Below, piece after piece: positions 33,696-42,424 of a stretch of DNA of 54,149 bases. The stretch comes from DATEFF01 sp964586395 (GTDB lineage Bacteria; Patescibacteriota; Saccharimonadia; Saccharimonadales; EFPC-124): positions 1 through 54,149 of the forward strand of contig CAZPGP010000006.1 in assembly GCA_964586395.1 (NCBI GenBank), written 5' to 3'. Positions within the stretch are counted from its first letter, which is position 1, and each line of letters starts with the position of its first letter. A model generated the notes under the pieces. It was not told the DNA's origin. It saw nothing but the letters and a program-made list of their open reading frames with translations, and did no database searches. A program made the position numbers and the translations under genes.

Positions 33696-34775
33696 ATGGA
33701 AAAAATACAGCAACGTCTAAAATCCCTCCGCGGGCAGGTATCGCAGGCTTGGGCGCGATTACATGGCGATGAACTTGCGCATGAGCAAGAGTCTTTGCAG
33801 GCGCAAATGGCGAGATCAGATTTCTGGCAGGACAATCAACGCGCGCAGACGCTCACAAAGCAAGAGGCAAAACTTGAAGCCCTGCTGGCCCCGTGGCTCA
33901 GGTTGCAGCACGACGTCGACGACCTTGTCGAGCTAGCCGAGGCGGGCGATGTATCACTAGCTAATGAGATTGAGGCGCAGGTCGTGGCCCTGGAAGAAAG
34001 TTTCGACAGTCTCAAGCGCGACTTGTTATTCTCTGGCAAATACGATGACCACGACGTCATCTTGCGCTTGAGCGCTGGTGCTGGTGGAACAGATGCGCAG
34101 GACTGGGCGCAGATGTTGCTACGGATGTACACTCGCTGGGCGGAGCGGAGTGAAATGAAAGTTGAACTGCTGGAGCAGTCGAGCGGTGAAGAAGCGGGAA
34201 TAAAGAGCGCGACGTTGAGCATTAGCGGTCCATACGCTTACGGCAAACTTCGCGGCGAGCACGGCGTGCATCGTTTGGTACGTTTGAGCCCATTTAATTC
34301 CGACAACCTGCGCCAGACTTCGTTCGCGCTGGTTGAGGCACTGCCACAAATCGACGCACCCGAAGAAGTCGAGCTGGATGATCGCGATCTCAAGGTTGAC
34401 GTTTTCCGCGCCGGTGGCCATGGCGGCCAATCTGTGAACACGACCGATTCAGCCGTGCGCGTGACGCACCTGCCGAGCGGCATAACGGTGAGTATTCAGA
34501 ACGAGCGCAGCCAGCTACAGAATAAAGAGACCGCCATGAAACTGCTGCGGTCCAAGCTTGCACAGCTCGCTGTTGAGCAACACCAGGACAAAATAGCCGA
34601 GCTGAAAGGCCCGACTAAGTCGGCAGAGTGGGGCGCACAGATTCGCAACTACGTACTGCACCCGTACACCATGGTGAAAGACACGCGAACCAAATATGAG
34701 GAGCGCGACGCACAGGCCGTGCTGGATGGCAAAATCGACGGTTTTATTGACGCCTATCTCGAACAGGCGGTTTAG
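33696..34775 (+). CDS. prfB: Peptide chain release factor 2
   Basis: 359 residues. Reads UAA/UGA. SPF in RLVRLSPFNSD is the codon-recognition tripeptide and GGHGGQSVNTTDS holds the GGQ. The gene is one continuous frame, without the autoregulatory UGA frameshift known from many bacteria. TATACT at 33683-33688 ends seven bases before ATG, so the mRNA is probably leaderless. Confidence 0.96.
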   Translation: MEKIQQRLKSLRGQVSQAWARLHGDELAHEQESLQAQMARSDFWQDNQRAQTLTKQEAKLEALLAPWLRLQHDVDDLVELAEAGDVSLANEIEAQVVALEESFDSLKRDLLFSGKYDDHDVILRLSAGAGGTDAQDWAQMLLRMYTRWAERSEMKVELLEQSSGEEAGIKSATLSISGPYAYGKLRGEHGVHRLVRLSPFNSDNLRQTSFALVEALPQIDAPEEVELDDRDLKVDVFRAGGHGGQSVNTTDSAVRVTHLPSGITVSIQNERSQLQNKETAMKLLRSKLAQLAVEQHQDKIAELKGPTKSAEWGAQIRNYVLHPYTMVKDTRTKYEERDAQAVLDGKIDGFIDAYLEQAV

Positions 34776-34847
34776 GGGATTTTATTTTACGAGAAGTATG
34801 GTATAAATGATTCTGTCTGCAGCCATTCTCTCGGAAGGGAAGCTAGG

Positions 34848-35243
34848 TTGGGAAAACCGCCACAGCCAGCGACGCCAATCGTGCTGGTGGTGATCAACGT
34901 TGTCCCTCGGACTACTCGCGCAATAGCTGATGTGTACATCAGCCAGGTGGGTCCGGTCGCCAGGACGATCGTTTGCCGCAGCAAAGCGGATCTCGCTCGT
35001 CTTCATCCCAAGCCGCATCATTGGAACAGCCTCAGGTTTGTCCTGTCTGAAGGGGTCATCACGCCCGAATATCTCGCGGCGTGGGTTCTCGCCAGAGCCC
35101 CGAAGCAGGACTTCGTATTCGAGGCTGTCGATACGGCCCCAACCGATCGCCGCAAGGCGGCGCGCGAAGCACCGCGAAGCTTTGTGGTGCGATTCTGCGC
35201 CGCATTTGATCGGCTTCAGTCTTCGCCGCGTCGGCCTCGCTGA
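34848..35243 (+). CDS. Island E gene 1: small protein of unknown function
   Basis: 131 residues from TTG 34848, with AAGGGA upstream. Predicted strand-helix mix: VLVVINVVP, then TIVCRSKADLARL, FVLSEGVITPEYLAAWVL and a basic end. No membrane span. Same GC-rich style as the other islands, but on the plus strand, converging with island E gene 2. A frame open through the whole GC-rich block and the hairpin behind it support it as a gene; function unknown. Confidence 0.55.
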   Translation: MGKPPQPATPIVLVVINVVPRTTRAIADVYISQVGPVARTIVCRSKADLARLHPKPHHWNSLRFVLSEGVITPEYLAAWVLARAPKQDFVFEAVDTAPTDRRKAAREAPRSFVVRFCAAFDRLQSSPRRPR

Positions 35244-35255
35244 GACAATTGGCCG

Positions 35256-35296
35256 TGGCTGGCCCTTTGCCCCAAATCAGGGCGAAGGGCCAGCCA
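35256..35296 (+). terminator. GC-rich hairpin after island E gene 1
   Basis: Arms 35256-35272 and 35280-35296; TGGCTGGCCCTT pairs with GGGCCAGCCA plus further inner pairs. No T-run directly after it. Confidence 0.65.
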
Positions 35297-35361
35297 GGGC
35301 GGAAAAATACTAGTCATTCCAATGGATTTATAAGTTCATATCTCGAGCGAGCGGAATAGCT

Positions 35362-35399
35362 GCGCGGCCGGGCTCAGAACTAGATAGAGCCCGGCGCGC
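35362..35399 (-). terminator. GC-rich hairpin after island E gene 2
   Basis: Arms 35362-35375 and 35387-35399 with one bulge (GCGCGGCCGGGCTC against GAGCCCGGCGCGC). Motif ATAAGTTC at 35330-35337, between the two hairpins of this convergent pair. Confidence 0.65.
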
Positions 35400-35402
35400 G
35401 TG

Positions 35403-35777
35403 TCAGCAGAAGCGGTGCTTGAACGCGACGGGCAATTCTGTGCCCAGTGCGCGAATTTTTTGGTCTTCCCCGGCCCAAGGGATGGGGGTGGTGACCAGGC
35501 CTGCCGCAACCGTGATCCTGTTCGATGCCGTTTGGCCTACTCCGTAGCGCGGAGCGAAGGCGAAGAGCACCCATTCGGGCAGGATCATCATGAACCAGCC
35601 TTCCTCCAAGTCTAGGAGACGCTGGCTAACGACGATCGGCAGAGACGGGCTCCCCAGCACGGCCTGGGCGCGTTGCCAAGACGGGGCGGGTAACACGGCT
35701 CGGGCGATTCTCAGCGGCGTAGGGCCGGACCGAGGGGCTTTGATCATCAGCCCCCGGTACGGGTTACGAGTTACCAT
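35403..35777 (-). CDS. Island E gene 2: small protein of unknown function
   Basis: 124 residues, start ATG 35777 (a weak GGA lies upstream). Contains IVVSQRLLDLEEGWFMMILPEW and a hydrophobic central stretch, followed by VTTPIPWAGEDQ. I see no signal peptide or known motif. A TATAAT on the minus strand at about 35817-35822 could be its -10; the -35 is unclear. Confidence 0.6.
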   Translation of the reverse strand: MVTRNPYRGLMIKAPRSGPTPLRIARAVLPAPSWQRAQAVLGSPSLPIVVSQRLLDLEEGWFMMILPEWVLFAFAPRYGVGQTASNRITVAAGLVTTPIPWAGEDQKIRALGTELPVAFKHRFC

Positions 35778-35909
35778 CGGGGTTTCCTAGCGGTCGTCAA
35801 ACTCTGACCGATAGATTATAGAATAAAATATTAACAAAATGAAGTATTTATTTGTCGAAGGTCTGCATCGGCCCTATATTCATGAGCACTATACTGCTAC
35901 AATGGTATT

Positions 35910-36596
35910 GTGATTTTACTCGACCGAGTGACCAAAATTTACGGAAAAGACAACAAGCCAGCGCTCAATAGGGTAAGCCTCCATGTCGAGCCGAAAGAGT
36001 TCGTCATTTTAGTAGGCACCTCTGGCGCAGGTAAGTCTTCGCTGCTCAAAATTCTAACCCGCGAAGAGCGTCCCACCAGTGGCAAAATCGTCGTGGGCGG
36101 TATTGACTACGATACGTTGAAAGATCGTAATATTCCGCTGCTGCGCCGCAAAATTGGCGTCGTATTCCAGGACTTTAAGCTTCTGCCGCAGCGCACCGTG
36201 TTCGAGAATATTTCTTTTGCACTCGAGATCGTGGGTATGAGCAACCGCGAGATTCGTCATACTGTTCCTAAAGTTATCGAGCTGGTCGGTCTGACTGGTA
36301 AGGAGAACAAATTCCCGAACGAACTGTCCGGTGGTGAGCAGCAACGCGTGGCGATTGCCCGTGCCGTTGTGCGTCAGCCTAAGATCCTGATCGCCGACGA
36401 GCCGACTGGCAACCTTGACCCTAAGCACAGCTGGGATATTGTACGTTTGCTAGAGAAGATTAACCGCTACGGCACAACCGTATTGCTGACAACGCACAAC
36501 CAAGATATCGTGAACAAACTTAAGCGTCGTGTGATCACCATCGACCACGGTAAGGTCATCTCGGATGTCGCGCAAGGCAGCTACAACCAAGGATAG
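35910..36596 (+). CDS. ftsE: Cell-division ATP-binding protein FtsE
   Basis: 228 residues. ATPase of the FtsEX complex. Walker A GTSGAGKSS, signature LSGGEQQRVAIARA and Walker B ILIADEPTGNLD. Start GTG 35910: TACAAT at 35898-35903 ends six bases before it and no Shine-Dalgarno is seen. Followed at once by ftsX. Confidence 0.96.
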   Translation: MILLDRVTKIYGKDNKPALNRVSLHVEPKEFVILVGTSGAGKSSLLKILTREERPTSGKIVVGGIDYDTLKDRNIPLLRRKIGVVFQDFKLLPQRTVFENISFALEIVGMSNREIRHTVPKVIELVGLTGKENKFPNELSGGEQQRVAIARAVVRQPKILIADEPTGNLDPKHSWDIVRLLEKINRYGTTVLLTTHNQDIVNKLKRRVITIDHGKVISDVAQGSYNQG

Positions 36597-36600
36597 AACC

Positions 36601-37530
36601 ATGAAACGAAGTATGACCACATTTCTGCGCATTTTCCGTTACGGCCTCGACAACTTCCGCCGTAACGCCTGGCTGACAACAGCTGCGACTATTGTGATGA
36701 CCATCACACTACTGATTATCATTACAACGGTGTTTGCGCGCTTTGTATTTAATGACACGATCGATCAAGTCCGCCAGAAGATCGATATTTCTGTGTATTT
36801 GCGTGACGATGTAACGCCATCGCAGGTTCAGAAATTCGTCGGCGACCTAAAGAATGTTCCACTTGTAACATCCGTAACCTATAAATCTAAGGAAGAAGCC
36901 CGCAAAGACTTCGAGAAGAGCAACAGTTCCGAGTTCAGTAACTTGCAGGCACTAGGCGAACTCGGCTCGGACAACCCATTCCCAGCCAGCTTGAAGATTA
37001 AGACCAAGGACCCGAACAAGCTCGACCCACTTAATGCGGTGATCGACAAGAACAAACCGCTTCTGGACGCCAGTACGCCAACAAGCTATTCCGGCGAGCG
37101 CAAAGCTGCCATCGACAACATCGCTAACGTCTCACAGTTCTCAGAGACGGCAGGTCTTGTGGCCGCAGGCGTGTTCGTTGTTATATCTATTATGATCGTC
37201 TTTAACACTATCCGCATGGCTATCTTTAACCGCCGCGACGAGATTGAGATGATGAAGCTTATCGGGGCAGAGAAGTACTTTATCCGCGGACCGTTCATTG
37301 TGGAGGCGGCAATGTATGGTGTGTTGGCTTCGATTGTGTCTGTCATCTTGGTATACGCTGTGCTGTTGAGCCGAGCAAACGAACTTTCGCAATACGAAAT
37401 TGTCGTCGGTAGCACGGTACAATTCTTCCAGTCGTGGCCGGTGTTGGTCTTCTTGGCTCAGCTGGTTATCGGTATTTTGATCGGTGTATTCTCGGCGCAG
37501 TTAGCCATTCGCCGCTACCTGAAGCTGTAA
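36601..37530 (+). CDS. ftsX: Cell-division membrane protein FtsX
   Basis: 309 residues from ATG 36601, four bases after ftsE. A cytoplasmic N-terminus, first span (about 27-50), an extracellular loop (50-180) that in other bacteria contacts peptidoglycan hydrolases or their activators, then three C-terminal spans. The hydrolase gene directly downstream fits that role. Confidence 0.95.
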   Translation: MKRSMTTFLRIFRYGLDNFRRNAWLTTAATIVMTITLLIIITTVFARFVFNDTIDQVRQKIDISVYLRDDVTPSQVQKFVGDLKNVPLVTSVTYKSKEEARKDFEKSNSSEFSNLQALGELGSDNPFPASLKIKTKDPNKLDPLNAVIDKNKPLLDASTPTSYSGERKAAIDNIANVSQFSETAGLVAAGVFVVISIMIVFNTIRMAIFNRRDEIEMMKLIGAEKYFIRGPFIVEAAMYGVLASIVSVILVYAVLLSRANELSQYEIVVGSTVQFFQSWPVLVFLAQLVIGILIGVFSAQLAIRRYLKL

Positions 37531-37569
37531 GCGTAAGCTCGATTGACAGGATATAGAGATTAGGATATT

Positions 37570-38697
37570 ATGATGAAGATTCGAATGCGTACACAAACAA
37601 ACATCACCATCTTCGGAAGCCTTCGCAAAGCAGCCGCCGGCACGCTTCTTGCTTTGTTGATGGCAATCTCTCCAGCTTTGAGCGTCTACGCCGACAACTT
37701 TGACGACCAAATCAACGCCCTGCAGCAGCAGGTGAGTGCCTTCCAGGAACAGGCCGGCCAATTGCGCGCACAGGCAGATAATCTGCAGGCTCAGATTGGC
37801 GCCATCGACACCCAGAAGCGAGCGATCGAGGCGCAAATATCTGCCAACGAGCTCAAGAGGGAGCAGCTGAATCAGCAGATCCAGGAAACTTCCGACCGTA
37901 TCACAACGCAGAAGGATGGCTTGGGCAAAAACCTTCGTTCTATGTATGTAGAGAGCGACATTTCTCCGCTTGAAATGGTTGCCTCCAGCAAAAGCATCAG
38001 TGATTTTATCGACAAGCAGGAATACCGCAACAAGATTCGCGATGCCATTCAGGACAGCCTAAAACAGATCAAGGATTTGCAGGCCAAGCTCACCTCACAG
38101 CGCCAGGAAGTCGAGAACGTCCTAGCGAGCCAGAAGGCTTTGCAGTCCAACCTTGCAGAGCAGGAAGCTCAGAAGAACCAGCTATTGGCTGAGACTCAGG
38201 GCCAGGAAGACGCTTATCGTCAGCTCGTATCCAGCAACAACAATAAAATCAACGACCTACGTTCACAGCAGCGCGCCGCTAACGCACGCTTTATTGGCTC
38301 GGCTGGCTCTGGCCCAGCTTGTGGCGGCGGCTACCCGGGCGTCTACTGTAACGCGCCAATGGACAGCATCGTCGACAACTGGCTGATGTATAACCGCGAA
38401 TGTGTGAGCTACGCTGCCTGGAAAGTCTACGTCAGCCACGGCTACAGCCCAACAGGCTGGGGTAACGCTAACATGTGGCCTGGCAATGCTCGGTCCGCCG
38501 GCCTGTCGGTGGACGGTAACCCTCGCGTTGGCGACGTCGCCGTTTGGAACGTCGGCTACTATGGTCACGTTATGTACGTCGAAGCGGTTCACGGTGACGG
38601 CACGATCTCTATCTCGCAGTACAATGCCGACTGGAACGGTACGTTCAGTACCGCTCGAGTCAGCGCTGGTGGCCTAGAGTTTATTCACTTCAAATAG
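37570..38697 (+). CDS. Secreted coiled-coil CHAP peptidoglycan hydrolase (PcsB-like)
   Basis: 375 residues. Signal peptide (about 12-42), a long coiled coil (about 45-235, Gln/Leu-rich heptads with an interruption near SPLEMVASSKSISDF) and a CHAP amidase/endopeptidase domain (about 255-375). Catalytic Cys is in NRECVSYAAWK and His in YGHVMYVEAV. The layout matches PcsB/CwlO-type hydrolases, which FtsEX activates at the septum; its place directly after ftsEX makes this the likely regulator here. Confidence 0.9.
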   Translation: MMKIRMRTQTNITIFGSLRKAAAGTLLALLMAISPALSVYADNFDDQINALQQQVSAFQEQAGQLRAQADNLQAQIGAIDTQKRAIEAQISANELKREQLNQQIQETSDRITTQKDGLGKNLRSMYVESDISPLEMVASSKSISDFIDKQEYRNKIRDAIQDSLKQIKDLQAKLTSQRQEVENVLASQKALQSNLAEQEAQKNQLLAETQGQEDAYRQLVSSNNNKINDLRSQQRAANARFIGSAGSGPACGGGYPGVYCNAPMDSIVDNWLMYNRECVSYAAWKVYVSHGYSPTGWGNANMWPGNARSAGLSVDGNPRVGDVAVWNVGYYGHVMYVEAVHGDGTISISQYNADWNGTFSTARVSAGGLEFIHFK

Positions 38698-38719
38698 TAT
38701 ATAATTGAGCTCGAGCGAA

Positions 38720-38745
38720 GGGTGCCTCTACGGGAGGCCCCTTTT
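38720..38745 (+). terminator. Hairpin with T4 run between the CHAP hydrolase gene and island F
   Basis: GGGTGCCTC (38720-38728) pairs with GAGGCCCC (38734-38741), then TTTT. It can end the ftsEX operon. However a TATAAT box at 38700-38705 lies upstream, so it could also be an attenuator in the leader of the island F gene. Confidence 0.6.
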
Positions 38746-38779
38746 AGTTGCTCATCCTTCGACCCGAGAGGGGAACGCA

Positions 38780-39709
38780 ATGCAACTCGGAATGGTGGGC
38801 CTGGGCAAGATGGGCGGCAACATGGTGGCGCGTCTCGTCCGCGATTCCGGCCACGAGGTCGTCGTCTTCGACCGCGAGCCCGATGCCATCACTCGCATTC
38901 AGGAGAGCGGCGTCGGCGTCACCGGTGCTTACTCGCTGGTGCGACTGGTCGAGCGCCTGGAAGCCCCGCGCGTAGTGTGGGTCATGGTGCCGGCCGGACA
39001 GCCGACGGAGTCGACCATCGACGAACTGGCCGACTTGCTGGAGCCGGGCGACGTCATCATCGACGGCGGCAACACCAACTGGCACGACGACACCCGTCGG
39101 CACTCGGTTCTGGCTGAGCGCGGCATCCACTACGTGGACGTCGGCACGTCCGGCGGCGTGCACGGTCTGAACAACGGCTACTGCATGATGGTCGGCGGCG
39201 ACGGCGAGGTCGTCAAGCTCATCGAGCCGATCCTGGACACCCTGGCGCCCGCGCCCAACGCGACGCACGGCCCGGGGTGGCTGCACGTCGGTCCGGCCGG
39301 TGCGGGTCACTACGTCAAGATGGTCCACAACGGCATCGAGTACGGAATGATGCGCGCCATCGCCGAGGGCTTCGGCATCATGGACGCCCACGAGTTCGAC
39401 CTGGATCTGGCCAAGATCGCGCACCTGTGGATGCGCGGCAGCGTGGTGCGGTCCTGGCTGGTTGAGTTGACGGCCGCAGCTCTGGACGCCGAGGGCAACG
39501 ATCTCGCAGGCCTGAAGCCGGTGGTCGCTGACTCGGGTGAGGGCCGCTGGACGGTCGACGAAGCCGTGCGCCTGCGGGTGCCGGCGTACGTGATCGCCGC
39601 GTCGCTGTTCTCGCGGTTCGACTCGCAGGATGGGGGCGACTTCGCTGCCAGGTGCGAGGCCGCACTCCGGGCTCAGTTCGGCGGCCACGCTGTCGTCCGC
39701 AAGGACTGA
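38780..39709 (+). CDS. gnd: Island F gene: 6-phosphogluconate dehydrogenase, decarboxylating type (short form)
   Basis: 309 residues. Oxidises 6-phosphogluconate to ribulose 5-phosphate. Rossmann start LGMVGLGKMGGNM, then DGGNTNWHDD, GTSGGVHGL and KMVHNGIEYGMM with the catalytic Lys and nearby His/Asn. The short about 300-residue form lacks the long C-terminal helical extension of the E. coli enzyme. GAGAGGGG precedes ATG 38780. It is the only island gene with a clear metabolic call and is strongly GC-rich (39 of 60 in the line at 39001, against 32 of 60 at 25081 in secA). Confidence 0.9.
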   Translation: MQLGMVGLGKMGGNMVARLVRDSGHEVVVFDREPDAITRIQESGVGVTGAYSLVRLVERLEAPRVVWVMVPAGQPTESTIDELADLLEPGDVIIDGGNTNWHDDTRRHSVLAERGIHYVDVGTSGGVHGLNNGYCMMVGGDGEVVKLIEPILDTLAPAPNATHGPGWLHVGPAGAGHYVKMVHNGIEYGMMRAIAEGFGIMDAHEFDLDLAKIAHLWMRGSVVRSWLVELTAAALDAEGNDLAGLKPVVADSGEGRWTVDEAVRLRVPAYVIAASLFSRFDSQDGGDFAARCEAALRAQFGGHAVVRKD

Positions 39710-39718
39710 GCAGCGCCG

Positions 39719-39768
39719 AGGGGCGGGCGGTAGGGTACACGAGACAAAGTGCCCACCGCCTGCCCCCG
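39719..39768 (+). terminator. GC-rich hairpin after island F
   Basis: GGGGCGGGCGGT (from 39719) pairs with CCACCGCCTGCCCC (to 39768). No T-run. GAGCTTAT at 39790-39797, the reverse-strand relative of the ATAAGTTC motif, follows and overlaps the next start codon. Confidence 0.6.
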
Positions 39769-39795
39769 GCAGCAGATACGTAGTATCATGAGCTT

Positions 39796-40302
39796 ATGGA
39801 AAAGTTCTTGCCCGGTATTCATTTGTTACCAAAACGGGCGCGCCTCACACTTGGTTGGGTGGTTTTGATGATAGGGTTGGCTGTTAGCGTTGTGTCTATC
39901 GTGGCAGTTGCGAGTATGGGGCCAGCTTGTGGTGGCGGCTATCCGGAGAAATGGTGCCGCGCTAAACTTGATACAGTTGTGGACGACTGGGGGATGTACA
40001 ACCGTGAGTGCGTCAGTTATACCGCGCACAAGGTCGCTTCATCTGGTCGCGCTATGCCGTATGGCTTTGGTGACGCCAACAGGTGGCCAGAGGCCGCTCG
40101 TGATAATGGCATCGCCGTCGACGCACAACCTAGGGTGGGGGACGTGGCCGTCCTGCCAGATGGTGAGCACGGCCACTCGATGTATGTCGAGGCGGTCCAT
40201 AACGACGGCACGATCAGCGTCAGCCAGTACAACAAAGCCAAAACCGGCACCTACAGCGAAGAACGACGAAAGACTGAAGGCTTAGTGTTTATTCACTTCT
40301 AA
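39796..40302 (+). CDS. Membrane-anchored CHAP-domain hydrolase
   Basis: 168 residues. One N-terminal span (about 20-42) and a CHAP domain that closely parallels that of the 37570-38697 protein: GPACGGGYP, NRECVSYTAHKV (catalytic Cys) and HGHSMYVEAVHNDGTISVSQYN (His, split here by family alignment). The coiled coil is missing, so FtsX control is unlikely. TATCAT at 39784-39789 ends six bases before ATG; probably leaderless. Confidence 0.88.
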   Translation: MEKFLPGIHLLPKRARLTLGWVVLMIGLAVSVVSIVAVASMGPACGGGYPEKWCRAKLDTVVDDWGMYNRECVSYTAHKVASSGRAMPYGFGDANRWPEAARDNGIAVDAQPRVGDVAVLPDGEHGHSMYVEAVHNDGTISVSQYNKAKTGTYSEERRKTEGLVFIHF

Positions 40303-40392
40303 GCAAACGTTCAGGTGGGGCGAGCATAGTAAGGGCAATCTATAAAAAGCTTACGCCTGAGCCAGCCAGGTGGTGTATCATAGGAGTAGTTT

Positions 40393-41634
40393 ATGAAAGA
40401 CACAGAAGGAGCAGACGTGGCAGTGACTAGTGACGTGCCTCGCCCGGTTAAAAAAGGGCGCACCGTTAAACTTGGTACGGTAATTTTGATTAGTGTAATT
40501 ATTGCAGTGGTTGGATTTGTAGGCGGCATGCGCGCTTCGGACCTCATCGTGGCGTTCGGCAATAGTCAGAACAAGAACACGCCTTCGCAGCTAAACTTTT
40601 CGAGCGTTCAGGACGTCTACGACAAGCTGCGCGAGAAGTACGATGGCAAACTAGACGTCCAAAAACTCATCGATGGCGCAAAGCGCGGTATGGTTGAGGC
40701 GACCGGCGATCCGTACACTGTTTACTTTACGGACGACGAAGCTAAGCAATTCTTCGGTGACCTCGAAGGTAAATTCAGCGGCATTGGCGCTGAATTGGAC
40801 AAGCGCGACAATCAGTTGATCATCGTTGCTACCATCGACGAGTCTCCAGCGCGCAAGGCCGGCCTACTGGCGAGCGATGCCATCGTGAAGGTTAATGACG
40901 AAGACGCATCGAGCTGGAGTGTCGAGAAGGCCGTCAGCAAAATCCGCGGTGACAAGGGTACAACCGTAAAGCTTGGCATCGTCCGCGACAACAAGCTCCA
41001 GGAAATCTCAATCGTCCGCGACGAGATCGTCACGCCAAGCGTGACCCACAGCATAAACGGTGACAATATCGGCTACCTCCGTATCTCACGCTTTGCCGAA
41101 GGCGACACCTCACGTCTAGCCGCAGCGGCAGCAGAAGAGTTCAAGAGCAAGGGCGTGAAGGGCGTTGTGCTGGACATGCGCGGCAACGGCGGTGGTTATC
41201 TGACCGCGGCTCAGGAAGTTTCGAGTCTATGGCTTAAAGATAAAGTTATCGTACAAGAACGGCGCGACGGCGTGACACAGGAAACCCTGAAGTCGGGCAG
41301 CAACCCTATACTAGAAGGCATTCCCACGACCGTTCTAGTTGACGCGGGGAGCGCCAGTGCCAGCGAGATCGTGGCTGGAGCGCTGCGTGACAACGGTGCA
41401 GCCAAGCTGGTCGGCGTCAAGACGTTCGGCAAGGGTAGCGTGCAGGACATCGTAAGCCTGGGTAGCGGCGGAGAACTCAAGGTCACAATCGCCAAGTGGT
41501 ACACGCCTAACGGCAAGAATATCAACAAAGAAGGCATCGAGCCTGACGTAAAGGTCGAGATAAGCGACGACGATCTCAAGAACGGTCGTGACCCCCAAAA
41601 GGATCAAGCTTACTCTATCGTAAAAAACCAATAA
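40393..41634 (+). CDS. ctpA: C-terminal processing protease (CtpA, S41 family)
   Basis: 413 residues. Extracytoplasmic serine protease. One span (about 33-55), a PDZ domain (about 130-205, GLLASDAIVKVND) and an S41 core with the nucleophile in GSASASEI and the general-base lysine in TFGKGSVQ. It recognises C-termini of envelope proteins in other bacteria. The leader carries AGGAG six bases before ATG. Confidence 0.94.
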   Translation: MKDTEGADVAVTSDVPRPVKKGRTVKLGTVILISVIIAVVGFVGGMRASDLIVAFGNSQNKNTPSQLNFSSVQDVYDKLREKYDGKLDVQKLIDGAKRGMVEATGDPYTVYFTDDEAKQFFGDLEGKFSGIGAELDKRDNQLIIVATIDESPARKAGLLASDAIVKVNDEDASSWSVEKAVSKIRGDKGTTVKLGIVRDNKLQEISIVRDEIVTPSVTHSINGDNIGYLRISRFAEGDTSRLAAAAAEEFKSKGVKGVVLDMRGNGGGYLTAAQEVSSLWLKDKVIVQERRDGVTQETLKSGSNPILEGIPTTVLVDAGSASASEIVAGALRDNGAAKLVGVKTFGKGSVQDIVSLGSGGELKVTIAKWYTPNGKNINKEGIEPDVKVEISDDDLKNGRDPQKDQAYSIVKNQ

Positions 41635-41654
41635 AGTGCTAAACTGAGATCAAG

Positions 41655-42041
41655 ATGGACGCTAAGAAGAAGATTTTGCTAGTCGAAGACGACACGGCGC
41701 TCGCGAATGTCTACGTTTCGCGCCTCCAGTTAGAGGGGTTTGACGTTCGCCATGTCCAGAATGGCGAGGACGCGTTGAGCACGGCCATCGAATACAAGCC
41801 AGATCTCATTGTCCTGGACGCCATGATGCCAAAGATCAGCGGCTTTGACGTCCTGGATATCTTGCGCAATACGGCTCAGACCGCCAATGTGCGTATCATT
41901 ATGCTGACGGCGTTGAGCCAAGCGAAGGACCGCGAACGAGCCGAGCAGCTTGGCGTGGATGATTACCTCGTCAAATCTCAGGTAGTAATTGGAGACGTTG
42001 TCTCGCGCATCAAGCACCACTTGGGCATGGAAACTTCCTAG
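41655..42041 (+). CDS. Single-domain response regulator (CheY-like)
   Basis: 128 residues, receiver domain only. Acid pocket in VEDD, phospho-acceptor Asp in VLDAMMP, Thr in MLTAL and Lys in YLVKS. No output domain. A cognate kinase could be the one at 48825; this is not shown. TAAACT at 41640-41645 is the likely -10. Confidence 0.92.
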   Translation: MDAKKKILLVEDDTALANVYVSRLQLEGFDVRHVQNGEDALSTAIEYKPDLIVLDAMMPKISGFDVLDILRNTAQTANVRIIMLTALSQAKDRERAEQLGVDDYLVKSQVVIGDVVSRIKHHLGMETS

Positions 42042-42064
42042 CCTCCGTAAACTTACTGAAAACA

Positions 42065-42093
42065 AAACTCCCGGTCATATCGACCGGGAGTTT
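42065..42093. terminator. Bidirectional terminator between the response regulator and rpmA
   Basis: Perfect 12-base arms AAACTCCCGGTC (42065-42076) and GACCGGGAGTTT (42082-42093), T-rich on both outgoing strands. Serves two convergent genes. Confidence 0.88.
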
Positions 42094-42113
42094 CTTGTTT
42101 GACTAAAGTGTAT

Positions 42114-42416
42114 TTACTTTTTCTTTGCTGGTGTAGCAGCTTCGTCAAGAACCATGACCTGAGTACGAATGGTTGTCTTGCCGGTAAATCGCTTTACTTT
42201 GACCTTCTGGAAAGCGACAACGCCAGCCTTTGCGGCGTGGATAGTGAAGTCGCGTGAAATGAACGTACCAGGACCTGCGGTCTTGGTCTGGCCAACCTGT
42301 CGAACGAGGACTTCGCCCTCATTAACTTTTTGGCCACCAAAACGCTTCACACCGAGGCGTTGGCCGGGTGAGTCGTGGACGTTTTTGGCTGTACCGCCTG
42401 CTTTAACGTGTGACAT
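42114..42416 (-). CDS. rpmA: Ribosomal protein bL27
   Basis: 100 residues. 50S protein near the peptidyl transferase centre. Core GQRLGVKRFGGQ and GTFISRDFTIHA are diagnostic. The usual MAHKKGGGS start is altered to MSHVKAGGTAKN, and a short Lys-rich tail is added. Eight bases after the methyltransferase gene, whose last codons contain its AAGGAG. Confidence 0.93.
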   Translation of the reverse strand: MSHVKAGGTAKNVHDSPGQRLGVKRFGGQKVNEGEVLVRQVGQTKTAGPGTFISRDFTIHAAKAGVVAFQKVKVKRFTGKTTIRTQVMVLDEAATPAKKK

Positions 42417-42424
42417 ATATTAGG

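Noticed and set aside
38744..39688. Long minus-strand ORF opposite the dehydrogenase gene
   Set aside because: It is a GC-driven shadow of a gene with clear family motifs on the plus strand. Similar shadows occur opposite most island genes.
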